Shown here: piece by piece, positions 8,854-16,239 of the stretch | Numbering within the stretch: the first letter of the stretch is position 1 | How the letters are laid out: the number at the start of each line of letters is the position of its first letter | NCBI GenBank assembly: GCA_020687485.1 | Contig: JAJEQR010000041.1 | Location: forward strand, 1 to 33,029 | DNA: 33,029 nucleotides | From: Hominifimenecus microfluidus | GTDB taxonomy: Bacteria > Bacillota > Clostridia > Lachnospirales > Lachnospiraceae | Direction: 5' to 3' | Notes under the pieces: model-generated | Databases searched by the model: none | Told to the model about the DNA's origin: nothing | The model's input: the letters and a program-made list of their open reading frames with translations, nothing else | Program-made: the position numbers and the translations under genes

Positions 8854-8957
8854 TATGTTTGCATCATTCCTTCTATATTTTTATTGTAATGATACCTCTA
8901 ACTTTTTAAAATAATGGATACTGTGCTTTGATCAGCAAATGAGTCGCTGTTGAAGAT

Positions 8958-8990
8958 TTAATTCTGAATTGTCATAATAGACCCTCCTAT
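8958..8990 (-). other. Five-codon reading frame with strong ribosome binding site
   Basis: On the minus strand AGGAGGG (8988-8982) stands about seven bases before ATG (8975-8973), which opens the frame ATG ACA ATT CAG AAT TAA. A possible promoter upstream is TTGTAG, 17 bp, CATAAT. The frame is too short for an ordinary protein. It may be a remnant of a lost gene start, a leader peptide in the cas upstream transcript, or a tRNA-trapping mini-ORF of the kind used by CreT toxin RNAs. Nothing in the sequence decides between these. Confidence 0.3.
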
Positions 8991-9067
8991 ATCTGATGTA
9001 TTGTAACCTACACCGATTCCGGACAGATTATGTAAAATAATGCTACCTGCTACAAAGGAAACGATGG

Positions 9068-9096
9068 TTGACAATTCCTCACATATAGGATAAAAT
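9068..9096 (+). promoter_or_regulatory. Strong plus-strand promoter
   Basis: A consensus TTGACA (9068-9073) lies 17 bp before TAAAAT (9091-9096). The predicted start is near 9103. No plus-strand protein gene of normal size follows; the transcript would end at the hairpin at 9145-9185. The 17-bp spacer of this promoter is one arm of the inverted repeat 9074-9134. Confidence 0.7.
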
Positions 9097-9134
9097 AACT
9101 GTTGCGCGAGTGTATTCTATCCTATGTGAGGAAT
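9074..9134. repeat. Inverted repeat with 22-bp arms
   Basis: The left arm at 9074-9097 and the right arm at 9113-9134 are complementary (ATTCCTCACAT...AGGAT.. against ATCCTATGTGAGGAAT), with one 2-base bulge and one mismatch and a 15-base centre. The left arm fills the spacer of the promoter at 9068-9096, and the right arm lies in its transcript. It could be an operator, or form a hairpin in a minus-strand transcript passing through; no T-run follows it on either strand. Confidence 0.8.
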
Positions 9135-9186
9135 CGCTCTATGACTCCTCATTTTGATTTGCCGATCGAAATGAGGAGCTTTTTGT
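9103..9186 (+). ncRNA. Putative small RNA of about 83 bases
   Basis: This is the unit between the consensus promoter at 9068-9096 and an intrinsic terminator: a 14-bp stem (CTCCTCATTTTGAT at 9145-9158 with its complement at 9165-9178), then TTTTT at 9181-9184. The RNA carries the right arm of the inverted repeat, which is complementary to its own promoter spacer. A 20-codon frame starts at 9141 behind GAGGAA but runs through the terminator, so I treat the product as RNA. I do not recognise a family. It lies between the cas promoter and a crRNA-like RNA, so a regulatory or toxin role in the locus is possible but inferred only from position. Confidence 0.5.
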
Positions 9187-9232
9187 TTACGTTATTACTA
9201 TAGCGCTTTTCCCGCATCTTGTCAATGATTAT

Positions 9233-9262
9233 TTTATAATGACTCAAAGTTTTTACTTTCAA
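9233..9262 (-). promoter_or_regulatory. Minus-strand promoter facing the cas operon
   Basis: On the minus strand TTGAAA (9262-9257) is followed after 18 bp by TATAAA (9238-9233), or after 17 bp by TTATAA. It would start near 9226 and read toward cas3, 460 bp away. I see no terminator with a T-run on that strand in between. The -35 overlaps a nine-base copy of the CRISPR handle (GAGTTGAAA), and the -10 overlaps the 12-bp match to the spacer part of the crRNA-like RNA. Confidence 0.5.
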
Positions 9263-9272
9263 CTCTTTTTTC

Positions 9273-9301
9273 TTGTAAAATGAAAGAATTTATGTTAATG
9301 T
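9273..9301 (+). promoter_or_regulatory. Promoter of the crRNA-like RNA
   Basis: TTGTAA (9273-9278) is followed after 17 bp by TAATGT (9296-9301), with TG at 9293-9294 as an extended -10. The predicted start near 9308 is just before the degenerate repeat at 9309. It closely resembles the cas operon promoter. The -10 alone is weak. Confidence 0.5.
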
Positions 9302-9307
9302 ATCACC

Positions 9308-9396
9308 TGTCAGGCAGTTCATTTGCCTGTGAGTTGAAATGAGTCATTATATAATGTCCAGCATGAAAACGGTTGCTATTTTAGCTGCCGTTTTTC
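9308..9396 (+). ncRNA. crRNA-like RNA with a degenerate solitary CRISPR repeat (CreA/CreR-like)
   Basis: Positions 9309-9340 repeat the architecture of the array repeat. They hold GTC, then a stem of different sequence but same placement (AGGCAG 9312-9317 with TTGCCT 9323-9328), then GTGAGTTGAAA (9329-9339), identical to the first 11 bases of the true 12-base handle segment. A spacer-like stretch follows from 9341, and the unit ends at an imperfect hairpin with TTTTT (9364-9396). CreA and CreR RNAs are known as degenerate mini-CRISPR products that guide the resident Cascade to repress a nearby promoter through a short seed match. The 12 bases 9340-9351 are the reverse complement of 9235-9246, within the promoter at 9233-9262. 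The sequence features are direct; the function is inferred. Confidence 0.65.
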
Positions 9397-9438
9397 ATTA
9401 GAATATTTCTTCTGTTACAAGACCATTTTTCTGCATAT

Positions 9439-9476
9439 CAAAAACCCCCGCCGCAAACTTCCGTTCGCAGCGGGGG
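9439..9476 (-). terminator. Terminator of the pfl operon
   Basis: GC-rich arms CCCCCGC and GCGGGGG enclose 9445-9476 and are followed on the minus strand by TTTTTGAT. It lies 40 bp past the pflA stop. Confidence 0.9.
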
Positions 9477-9518
9477 CTATCTATATCCATTCATTGGTGA
9501 CATCTTTAGCGTCACGCT

Positions 9519-10286
9519 TTATTTATTGTTGTACTTCTCCACTTCCAGGATCTTCTCTGCTCTGGCGACGTCCTCCGCAGTCGGCGTAGGCACGCCCTCC
9601 AGCGGATACTTCACGCCCAGCTTCTCCCACTTGAAGAGTCCCAGGGTGTGATATGGAAGCACTTCGAGGCGCTTCAGCGTCTTCATCTCTCTCGCCAGAT
9701 CGCGCAGACCGATCAGCTCTTCTTCAGAATCTGTGAGTCCCGGAACCAGTACCCGGCGAATCCACATATCCTTGCCATGATCTGACAGCCAGTGTGCCAG
9801 CTGAAGAATCGGCTCGTTCGCCTGGCCGGTCAGCTTCTTGTGAAGCGCGCCGTCCATAGCTTTGATATCCAGCATAACAAGATCAGTCACATCCATCAGT
9901 CTGCGGAAACGCTCCTGATAGTCCTCATCCAGAGAAAAAGTATTTCCCGAGGTATCCAGCGTCGTATGGATGCCCTTTTCTTTTGCGAACCGGAAGAACT
10001 CGGTGACGAAGTCCATCTGCAGCAGAGGTTCTCCGCCGCTGACGGTAATTCCGCCGTTGTCTCTCCAGTATCTCTGGTAGCGGCTGACATGGCTGAAGAG
10101 ATCCTCTGCCGTCCATTTCTCGCCGCCCTGCATACTCCAGGTCTCCGGATTGTGGCAGTACTGACATCGCATGTGACAGCCCTGCAGGAATACGACGAAG
10201 CGTACTCCCGGGCCATCTACAAGGCCAAAGCTTTCCAGGGAATGTACCATTCCGGTCTGCTGGCTCATATTATTGTTCTGATTCAT
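9519..10286 (-). CDS. pflA: Pyruvate formate-lyase activating enzyme
   Basis: This is a 255-residue radical SAM enzyme that makes the glycyl radical on pyruvate formate-lyase. The cluster motif is Cys37, Cys41 and Cys44 in GCHMRCQYCHNP, preceded by the family's DGPGVRFVVFLQG and followed by SGGEPLL for SAM binding. Length is normal. The ATG overlaps the pflB stop by one base (TAATG) and lacks its own Shine-Dalgarno sequence, so translation is probably coupled to pflB. The pair makes acetyl-CoA and formate from pyruvate in anaerobic fermentation. The activase is oxygen-sensitive, in keeping with an anaerobe. Confidence 0.97.
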   Translation of the reverse strand: MNQNNNMSQQTGMVHSLESFGLVDGPGVRFVVFLQGCHMRCQYCHNPETWSMQGGEKWTAEDLFSHVSRYQRYWRDNGGITVSGGEPLLQMDFVTEFFRFAKEKGIHTTLDTSGNTFSLDEDYQERFRRLMDVTDLVMLDIKAMDGALHKKLTGQANEPILQLAHWLSDHGKDMWIRRVLVPGLTDSEEELIGLRDLAREMKTLKRLEVLPYHTLGLFKWEKLGVKYPLEGVPTPTAEDVARAEKILEVEKYNNK

Positions 10287-12538
10287 TACATCGTTGCGTG
10301 GCAGGTTCTGGAGATTACATCCATCTGCTGCTCCTTGGTCAGGTCGATGAACTTAACAGCATAACCGGATACACGGATCGTGAAGTTGGCGTACTCAGGC
10401 TTTTCCGGATGCTCCATAGCGTCGATGAGCTTCTCCTTGCCGAATACGTTTACGTTCAGATGATGAGCACCCTGATCGAAGTAGCCGTCCATTACCTGTA
10501 CCAGGTTGTTGACACGCTCGGTCTCGCTGTGACCCAGAGCATCGGGGTTGATGGTCTGAGTATTGGAGATACCATCCAGAGCCCACTCGTAAGGCAGCTT
10601 TGCTACGGAGTTCAGAGAAGCCAGCAGGCCATTCTTCTCTGCGCCGTAGCTGGGGTTCGCGCCGGGAGCCAGAGGAGCGCCAGCCCTTCTTCCGTCAGGC
10701 ATGTTGCTGGTAGCCTTACCATATACTACGTTGGAGGTAATGGTCAGGATGGAAGTGGTCGGCTCGGAATCACGGTAGGTATGATGCTTCTTCAGCTTGT
10801 CGAGGAAGGTCTTCAGCAGCCATACAGCGATATCGTCTGCGCGGTCATCGTCGTTGCCGTAGCGGGGGAAATCGCCCTCTACTTCGTAGTCTACACAGAA
10901 GCCGGTCTCGTCACGAACAGTCTTAACCTTTGCGTACTTGATAGCACTCAGAGAGTCAACAACATGCGAGAAACCTGCGATACCGGTAGCGAAGGTACGG
11001 CGTACATCGGTATCGATCAGAGCCATCTCTGCTGCTTCGTAGTAGTACTTGTCGTGCATGTACTGGATCAGGTTCAGAACATTTACGTACAGACCTGCCA
11101 GCCAGTCCATCATAACGTCGTACTTCTTGATTACTTCATCATAATCCAGATACTCGGAGGTGATCGGCTTGTATGCCGGGCCTACCTGTTCTCTGTTCTT
11201 GGCATCGATACCGCCGTTGATTGCGTACAGCAGGCACTTTGCCAGGTTTGCGCGAGCACCAAAGAACTGCATCTCCTTACCGGTCTGAGTTGCGGATACG
11301 CAGCAGCAGATGGAGTAATCATCACCCCATACCGGCTTCATTACATCGTCGTTCTCGTACTGAATGGAGCTGGTGGTGATGGAAATCTGAGCTGCATACT
11401 TCTTGAAGCTCTCAGGCAGAGCGGAGGAGTACAGAACGGTCAGGTTCGGCTCCGGAGACGGTCCCATGTTCTCCAGAGTGTGCAGGAAACGGTAGTCAGT
11501 CTTCGTAACCATGGAACGGCCGTCTACGCCGATACCTGCAACTTCCAGGGTCGCCCATACGGGGTCACCGGAGAACAGCTGGGTATAGGAAGGAATTCTT
11601 GCGAACTTAACCATACGGAACTTCATAACCAGATGGTCGATCAGCTCCTGTGCCTGTTCCTCAGTGAGGATGCCCTTCTTCAGGTCTCTCTGAATATAAA
11701 TATCAAGGAAAGTAGAAATACGGCCAACGCTCATAGCTGCGCCGTTCTGTGTCTTGATTGCTGCCAGGTAACCGAAGTACAGCCACTGTACGGCTTCCTT
11801 TGCGTTGGTAGCAGGCTTGGAGATATCGTAGCCGTAGATCTCAGCCATCTTCTTCATCTCACCCAGAGCCTGATACTGTCTGGAGATCTCTTCTCTCTGA
11901 CGAATTACGTCATCGGTCATGGTGCCATCACCGCAGTTTGCGAAGTCTTCTGCCTTCTTCTCCATAAGGAAATCAATACCATACAAAGCAACACGGCGGT
12001 AGTCGCCTACGATACGTCCGCGACCGTAGGTATCCGGCAGACCGGTGATAATCTTGTTGTGACGAGCCTTCTTCATCTCAGGGGTGTAAGCATCGAATAC
12101 ACCCTGATTGTGAGTTCTTACATACTCGGTGAAGATCTTGTGCAGATCCTCGCTGGGCTCATAGCCGTTCGTGCGGCATGCCTCCTCAGCCATACGTGCG
12201 CCGCCGAAAGGCATGAATGCTCTCTTCAGAGGCTTGTCGGTCTGCAGACCTACTACCTGCTCCAGATCCTTCAGATCTTCACTGATGTAGCCAGGGCCGT
12301 GAGAGGTAATCGTAGATACGATGTCGGTATCCATATCCAGGACGCCACCCTTTGCTCTCTCTTCCAGCTGCAGCTTGTGCAGTGCGCCCCACAGCTTATC
12401 GGTTGCTTCCGTCGGTCCTGCCAGGAAAGAGGCATCGCCATCGTAAGGCTGATAGTTCTTCTGAATAAAGTCTCTAGTGTTGATCTCTTCCTTCCAGAGA
12501 CGGCCCTCAAAGCCTTCCCACTGATCAAAGTTAACCAT
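10286..12538 (-). CDS. pflB: Formate C-acetyltransferase (pyruvate formate-lyase)
   Basis: This is a 750-residue glycyl radical enzyme converting pyruvate and CoA to acetyl-CoA and formate. The catalytic cysteine pair is Cys412-Cys413 in [10 protein letters not shown], and the radical glycine is Gly725 in RVSGYAV near the C-terminus. The stretch [14 protein letters not shown] matches the Escherichia coli enzyme. Length is normal and all catalytic residues are present. The ATG follows AAGGAAGG. It is the first gene of a two-gene operon with pflA. A 755-codon open frame on the opposite strand reflects codon bias and is not a gene. Confidence 0.98.
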   Translation of the reverse strand: MVNFDQWEGFEGRLWKEEINTRDFIQKNYQPYDGDASFLAGPTEATDKLWGALHKLQLEERAKGGVLDMDTDIVSTITSHGPGYISEDLKDLEQVVGLQTDKPLKRAFMPFGGARMAEEACRTNGYEPSEDLHKIFTEYVRTHNQGVFDAYTPEMKKARHNKIITGLPDTYGRGRIVGDYRRVALYGIDFLMEKKAEDFANCGDGTMTDDVIRQREEISRQYQALGEMKKMAEIYGYDISKPATNAKEAVQWLYFGYLAAIKTQNGAAMSVGRISTFLDIYIQRDLKKGILTEEQAQELIDHLVMKFRMVKFARIPSYTQLFSGDPVWATLEVAGIGVDGRSMVTKTDYRFLHTLENMGPSPEPNLTVLYSSALPESFKKYAAQISITTSSIQYENDDVMKPVWGDDYSICCCVSATQTGKEMQFFGARANLAKCLLYAINGGIDAKNREQVGPAYKPITSEYLDYDEVIKKYDVMMDWLAGLYVNVLNLIQYMHDKYYYEAAEMALIDTDVRRTFATGIAGFSHVVDSLSAIKYAKVKTVRDETGFCVDYEVEGDFPRYGNDDDRADDIAVWLLKTFLDKLKKHHTYRDSEPTTSILTITSNVVYGKATSNMPDGRRAGAPLAPGANPSYGAEKNGLLASLNSVAKLPYEWALDGISNTQTINPDALGHSETERVNNLVQVMDGYFDQGAHHLNVNVFGKEKLIDAMEHPEKPEYANFTIRVSGYAVKFIDLTKEQQMDVISRTCHATM

Positions 12539-12610
12539 TCTTTCTTTCGTTCCTTCCTTGTGTAAATATTTATCTGTTCCTTCTACCTTAAAGCTTGTTT
12601 ACCGTGAGTA

Positions 12611-12639
12611 AGTTTAACAAAGAACCATCAAAAAATCAA
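12611..12639 (-). promoter_or_regulatory. Candidate pflB promoter
   Basis: On the minus strand TTGATT (12639-12634) is separated by 17 bp from TAAACT (12616-12611) with TG before the -10. A second candidate, CTGACA with TTTAAT 17 bp later, lies upstream. The AT-rich stretch 12539-12786 holds no other feature I can support; I could not recognise a Rex or other redox operator. Confidence 0.45.
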
Positions 12640-12786
12640 GGGCGTTCGCTTATCTTTTTTCTTAAATGTTATTAAGATACCCATTAATTTTTTTTAACCA
12701 TTAAATTAGGTTCTTTAATTATTGTCAGTAAATATAATGAATTATCTTCAGTTATTTTTCTCTAACTCCTTTGGATTTCCACATGC

Positions 12787-12813
12787 AGAAAAGGAGCCTG
12801 ACACTCAGGCTCC
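12787..12813 (-). terminator. Terminator of the hydrolase gene
   Basis: A perfect 9-bp stem, GGAGCCTGA (12793-12801) with TCAGGCTCC (12805-12813) and a 3-base loop, is followed on the minus strand by TTTTC. It lies about 80 bp past the hydrolase stop. Confidence 0.85.
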
Positions 12814-12891
12814 CTCCGGTTAAATATTCTGTAAACTGAATTTCTAATTTGTATTTTTTTACTTGATTTGTTTATATTTATTCACCGTTTT

Positions 12892-13788
12892 TTATTCTGA
12901 ATAGCGCAAAAAACTTCGAAGCTCCGCAAGCAGCGCTTCCGGCGCTTCTTCCGGGATAAAATGACCGCAGGGAAGAGAATGCCCGTGGATCTGATCCCCG
13001 AATTTCTTCCAGCACGCAACCGGGTCGAAAAATCGCTCCACCAGACCGTTTGCACCCCAGAGTACCAGCGTGTCCGCCGTGATCTTTCGCCCGGCTTTCA
13101 GATCCACTTCATCCAGAGCACGGTCGATCGTCTCTCCCGCGCGGTATTCCTCGCAGATCGAATGGATCACCTCCGGCGTATAGCAGCGCAGATAGTCCCG
13201 GTAAATCTCCTCTGGGAAAGCAGCCGCGCTGGTATCATTCTCCGAGTGATACCGGTCGATGTGAAGCGAGTAGCGGAAGAACTCCTCCCGTGAAGCGGCA
13301 ATCATATGCTCCGGGAGCGGCGCCTCCTGTGCGAAGAAGAACCATTGTACCAGCGCCTTCACGAAATCTCGATTCGTATTTTCATACATATCGTATGTGG
13401 ATACAATATCGAGAAGTACCATCTTTTCGATGACTTCCGGGTGATCCAAAGCCATCCGGTAGGCGACGCGCGCCCCCCGGTCATGACCCATCACATGAAA
13501 GCTTGAGAAACCAAACGACTGCATCAGCGCAATCATATCCTCCGCCATGACCCGCTTGGAGTAATTGGAGTGATCCGGCACATCCTCCGGCCTGCCGCTG
13601 TCCCCGTAGCCGCGCAGATCCGCTGCGACAACTGTAAAGTGCCGGGAAAGCTCCGGGATCAGTTTGTGCCACATCCTACAGCTCTCCGGATGACCATGGA
13701 GGAGTAGGAAAGGCTCTCCCTCTCCGATCTTCACGCCGTGGATTGTGATTCCGTTAACCGGGATATTAAATTCTTTCAGGTTTTCCAT
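12892..13788 (-). CDS. Alpha/beta hydrolase of the haloacetate dehalogenase type
   Basis: This is a 298-residue alpha/beta hydrolase, cytoplasmic with no signal peptide. LLLHGHPES forms the oxyanion region, and GHDRGARVAYRMALDHP carries an aspartate nucleophile (Asp103) with Arg104 and Arg107, the signature of fluoroacetate and haloacetate dehalogenases. The late SLPCGHFIPEEAPE carries the catalytic histidine, and YRAG holds the tyrosine of the halide pocket. The pocket histidine of the known fluoroacetate enzyme is replaced here by Gln148 before Trp149, so defluorination is uncertain. An epoxide hydrolase-like or other esterase role is possible. It is a single gene between lon and its own terminator. 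A lone TATAAT at 13862-13857 may be its -10. Confidence 0.8.
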   Translation of the reverse strand: MENLKEFNIPVNGITIHGVKIGEGEPFLLLHGHPESCRMWHKLIPELSRHFTVVAADLRGYGDSGRPEDVPDHSNYSKRVMAEDMIALMQSFGFSSFHVMGHDRGARVAYRMALDHPEVIEKMVLLDIVSTYDMYENTNRDFVKALVQWFFFAQEAPLPEHMIAASREEFFRYSLHIDRYHSENDTSAAAFPEEIYRDYLRCYTPEVIHSICEEYRAGETIDRALDEVDLKAGRKITADTLVLWGANGLVERFFDPVACWKKFGDQIHGHSLPCGHFIPEEAPEALLAELRSFLRYSE

Positions 13789-13889
13789 CTGCAGCTGTTC
13801 CTCCTGTTCTCACAGTTTTGCTTTCTGTTCTGCTTCCTGCTCCCACATGTGATAGCATTATATACGGTGCGCTCTGTATTTCTTGGGGC

Positions 13890-16169
13890 TTAAACTTCCG
13901 GATCTTCCAGCGCCAGGTTCAAGGTTTCCTCGATCGTTGCCACCGGAATGATCTCCAGCTTCTGTTTTACCTCTTCCGCTATATCCTCCAGATCTTTCTT
14001 ATTATCCACAGGGATCAGCACGGTCTTCACACCGGCCCGCTGCGCTGCCATCAGTTTCTCCGGCAGGCCGCCGATCGGCATAACGTCACCGCGCAGGGAT
14101 ACCTCGCCGGTCATGCCAAGCTCCGGCCGTACCTGCTTTCCGGTTACGAGTGAGGAGAGCGCTGTCACCAGAGTGATACCTGCGGAGGGGCCATCTTTCG
14201 GCGTCGCGCCTGCCGGCACATGGATATGCAGATCGTTCTCCCGAAAGAGCTCTTCGGATTCCGGATAGCGGTTCTTCACCAGCGTCACAGCGATCTGTGC
14301 CGATTCCTTCATGACATCGCCCAGCTGACCGGTGATCTGAAGCTTGCCGCTGCCTTTCGTGAACATCGTCTCGATGAAGAGGATCTCGCCGCCCGCCTGT
14401 GTCCAGGCCAATCCGGTTACAATACCGGGACGGGATGTCTTTCCCAGCTTCTCATGCAGGATCGGCGGACGCCCCAGAAATTCCTCCAGGCGCTTCTCGC
14501 TGACGCGGAAGCTCTTCTGTTCGCCCTTGACCAACTTGACAGCGGCATGGCGGCACAGTACGTCCATCTGGCGCTTCAGGCCGCGCACGCCGGATTCCGC
14601 CGTGTAGCCGGTGATGATCGCATGCAGCGCTTCATCTGTCACCTTCAACTCCTGACTCTTTAAGCCCATGGCTTTCATAGTCTTCGGCAGAAGGTGCTTT
14701 CTGGCGATCTGGAACTTTTCTTCTTCGGTATAACCGGAGAAGCGAATCACTTCCATACGGTTCAACAACGGCTCCGGGATCGTATCCGTCGAGTTCGCCG
14801 TGCATACGAAGAAGACGTTGGACAGGTCATAGGGCACGTTCATATAATGATCCGTGAAAGTGCTATTCTGCTCCGGGTCCAGAACCTCCAGCAGCGCGCT
14901 GGAAGGATCGCCGTTGTAATCGCGAACAAGCTTGTCCACCTCGTCCAGAACCATAACCGGATTCTGCGTTCCGGCCCGCTTCATGCCCTCCATGATCCGG
15001 CCGGGCATGGCGCCGACATAGGTTCTGCGGTGTCCGCGAATCTCCGCTTCGTCACGCACGCCGCCCAGACTGATGCGGATATACTCACGTCCCAACGCCC
15101 GTGCGATGCTCTGCCCGATGCTGGTCTTGCCGGTACCGGGAGCGCCCACGAAGAGCAGGATCGAGCCGGACTGCTTCCGATTCAACTGCATAACTGCCAG
15201 CTGCTCGATGATTCTCTCCTTCACCTTCTTCAGGCCGTAGTGATCCTCATCCAGAATCTTCTCCGCCTCCACAAGATCCACATCCTTCATGGCTTCCGTC
15301 TTCCAGGCAAGCGAAGTCACAAAGTCCAGATAGTCATAGAGCATGCCGTACTCATGGCCGTCCTTGCCCTCCTGCTTCATGCGGTTTAATACCTTTTCGG
15401 CTTCTTTCTTCGCTTCCTCGTTCATGCCGGATTCCCGGATCTTCTTCTCGAAACGACGCACATCTGTGATGTTCTCCGGATGCATGTCATCCAACTGGCG
15501 CTGCAGATATTCGATCTGCTTCTTGATCGCGGACTCACGATAGGCGCTCTCATGTGTCTCCTTCTGCTCACTCTCGGCAGCATTGCCGACACGCACAAAC
15601 TCGATGAACTCATAGAGCGCAGCCTCCATTTTGTCGCAGCGTTCCCGGTGGGAATCCGACGCCAAAATCTCATATTTCTCCTCCCAGCTCATGCTGAGAT
15701 AATTCGACATCGCGCACACGACATCTTCAAAGCTCTTCCATTGCATGATCAAGCCGCGCGCCCAGGCGCCCCACGGGAACTCCTGTACGAAGCCAAGCAG
15801 ACTGTTCTTCATCATCTGGAAGCGCTGTTTTTCCTCTTCCTCCGGCAGGTCGTCGGCTTCCGGCGCCTGTACCGCAGAAGCGAATACAGAACCATCCTGC
15901 TGTTCAAAATCACTGACAGCCACACGCTCCTTCGCACGTACCCGCACGGTGCCGTCGCTGTCCAGCTGGTCAATCTCACCGAGGACGCCATATGGATAGA
16001 AATCCTCTGCTGCCAGCTCGCGGATGGGCTTTTCTTCTTTTTCAAACAGGAAGAGGACTTCGTCTCCTTCTTTCTCCGGCTTCATATCCCACTTTTCTGC
16101 AGCATCTTTCTTGAAGTAGAATATAACGCCGGGAAGGATCAACAAATCATATACTGGAATGGTAATCAT
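13890..16169 (-). CDS. lon: ATP-dependent protease LonA
   Basis: This is a 759-residue Lon that unfolds and degrades damaged and regulatory proteins in the cytoplasm. In order it has an N-terminal substrate domain (from VYDLLILPGVIFYF), a coiled-coil helical region (about 215-290), an AAA+ domain with Walker A GAPGTGKT (342-349) and Walker B VMVLDEVDK, and a C-terminal protease domain with Ser662 in PKDGPSAG and Lys705 in GGLPEKLMAA. The ATG at 16169 follows GGGGGAG by seven bases; an upstream ATG at 16220 has no such site and overlaps the promoter. A CIRCE operator upstream implies HrcA control. It takes the place rpoB normally has after rplL. Confidence 0.96.
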   Translation of the reverse strand: MITIPVYDLLILPGVIFYFKKDAAEKWDMKPEKEGDEVLFLFEKEEKPIRELAAEDFYPYGVLGEIDQLDSDGTVRVRAKERVAVSDFEQQDGSVFASAVQAPEADDLPEEEEKQRFQMMKNSLLGFVQEFPWGAWARGLIMQWKSFEDVVCAMSNYLSMSWEEKYEILASDSHRERCDKMEAALYEFIEFVRVGNAAESEQKETHESAYRESAIKKQIEYLQRQLDDMHPENITDVRRFEKKIRESGMNEEAKKEAEKVLNRMKQEGKDGHEYGMLYDYLDFVTSLAWKTEAMKDVDLVEAEKILDEDHYGLKKVKERIIEQLAVMQLNRKQSGSILLFVGAPGTGKTSIGQSIARALGREYIRISLGGVRDEAEIRGHRRTYVGAMPGRIMEGMKRAGTQNPVMVLDEVDKLVRDYNGDPSSALLEVLDPEQNSTFTDHYMNVPYDLSNVFFVCTANSTDTIPEPLLNRMEVIRFSGYTEEEKFQIARKHLLPKTMKAMGLKSQELKVTDEALHAIITGYTAESGVRGLKRQMDVLCRHAAVKLVKGEQKSFRVSEKRLEEFLGRPPILHEKLGKTSRPGIVTGLAWTQAGGEILFIETMFTKGSGKLQITGQLGDVMKESAQIAVTLVKNRYPESEELFRENDLHIHVPAGATPKDGPSAGITLVTALSSLVTGKQVRPELGMTGEVSLRGDVMPIGGLPEKLMAAQRAGVKTVLIPVDNKKDLEDIAEEVKQKLEIIPVATIEETLNLALEDPEV

Positions 16170-16210
16170 AACTGATCTCCCCCTTTTCTTACGTATATCA
16201 ACACGCATAC

Positions 16211-16239
16211 AGTATATCATATGTTGTTAGCACTCTCAA
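16211..16239 (-). promoter_or_regulatory. lon promoter
   Basis: On the minus strand TTGAGA (16239-16234) is followed after 17 bp by TATACT (16216-16211), with TG one base before the -10. The -35 and part of the spacer lie inside the CIRCE element, so a bound repressor would block RNA polymerase. Confidence 0.75.

Noticed and set aside
8885-8905. Match of the pseudo-spacer to the cas promoter region
   Set aside because: Only TCATTA plus scattered bases agree, the adjacent bases are not a TTC-like PAM, and the site lies upstream of the -35.
8941-8957. A second degenerate repeat (GTTGAA with flanks)
   Set aside because: Only about eight of twelve handle bases match and no stem precedes it.
9149-9217. 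A 22-codon, very basic minus-strand frame just after the promoter at 9262-9233
   Set aside because: The leader would be about nine bases with only a poor ribosome site (GACAAG). I kept it as a possibility for a toxin peptide but do not list it as a gene.
9219-9240. A plus-strand promoter using TATAAT at 9235-9240
   Set aside because: The only nearby -35 (TTGTCA at 9219) is 10 bp away, and no extended -10 is present. The minus-strand reading has proper spacing.
9280-9342. A 20-codon plus-strand frame ending in the pseudo-repeat
   Set aside because: It has no ribosome binding site, and its frame is dictated by the repeat handle. The RNA interpretation explains the sequence better.
10298-12565. 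A 755-codon open frame on the plus strand
   Set aside because: It lies exactly antisense to pflB, whose full length and catalytic motifs are clear. Codon bias of a highly expressed gene removes antisense stops. No ribosome site or recognisable domain is present.
12601-12630. A Rex-like operator before pflB
   Set aside because: TTGTTAAAC and GTAAACAA are present, but their spacing is too long for a Rex site and the arms are imperfect.
16170-16220. A longer lon start at ATG 16220
   Set aside because: It would place the coding start within the -10 and upstream of the predicted transcript start, with no ribosome site. The ATG at 16169 has GGGGGAG at good spacing.
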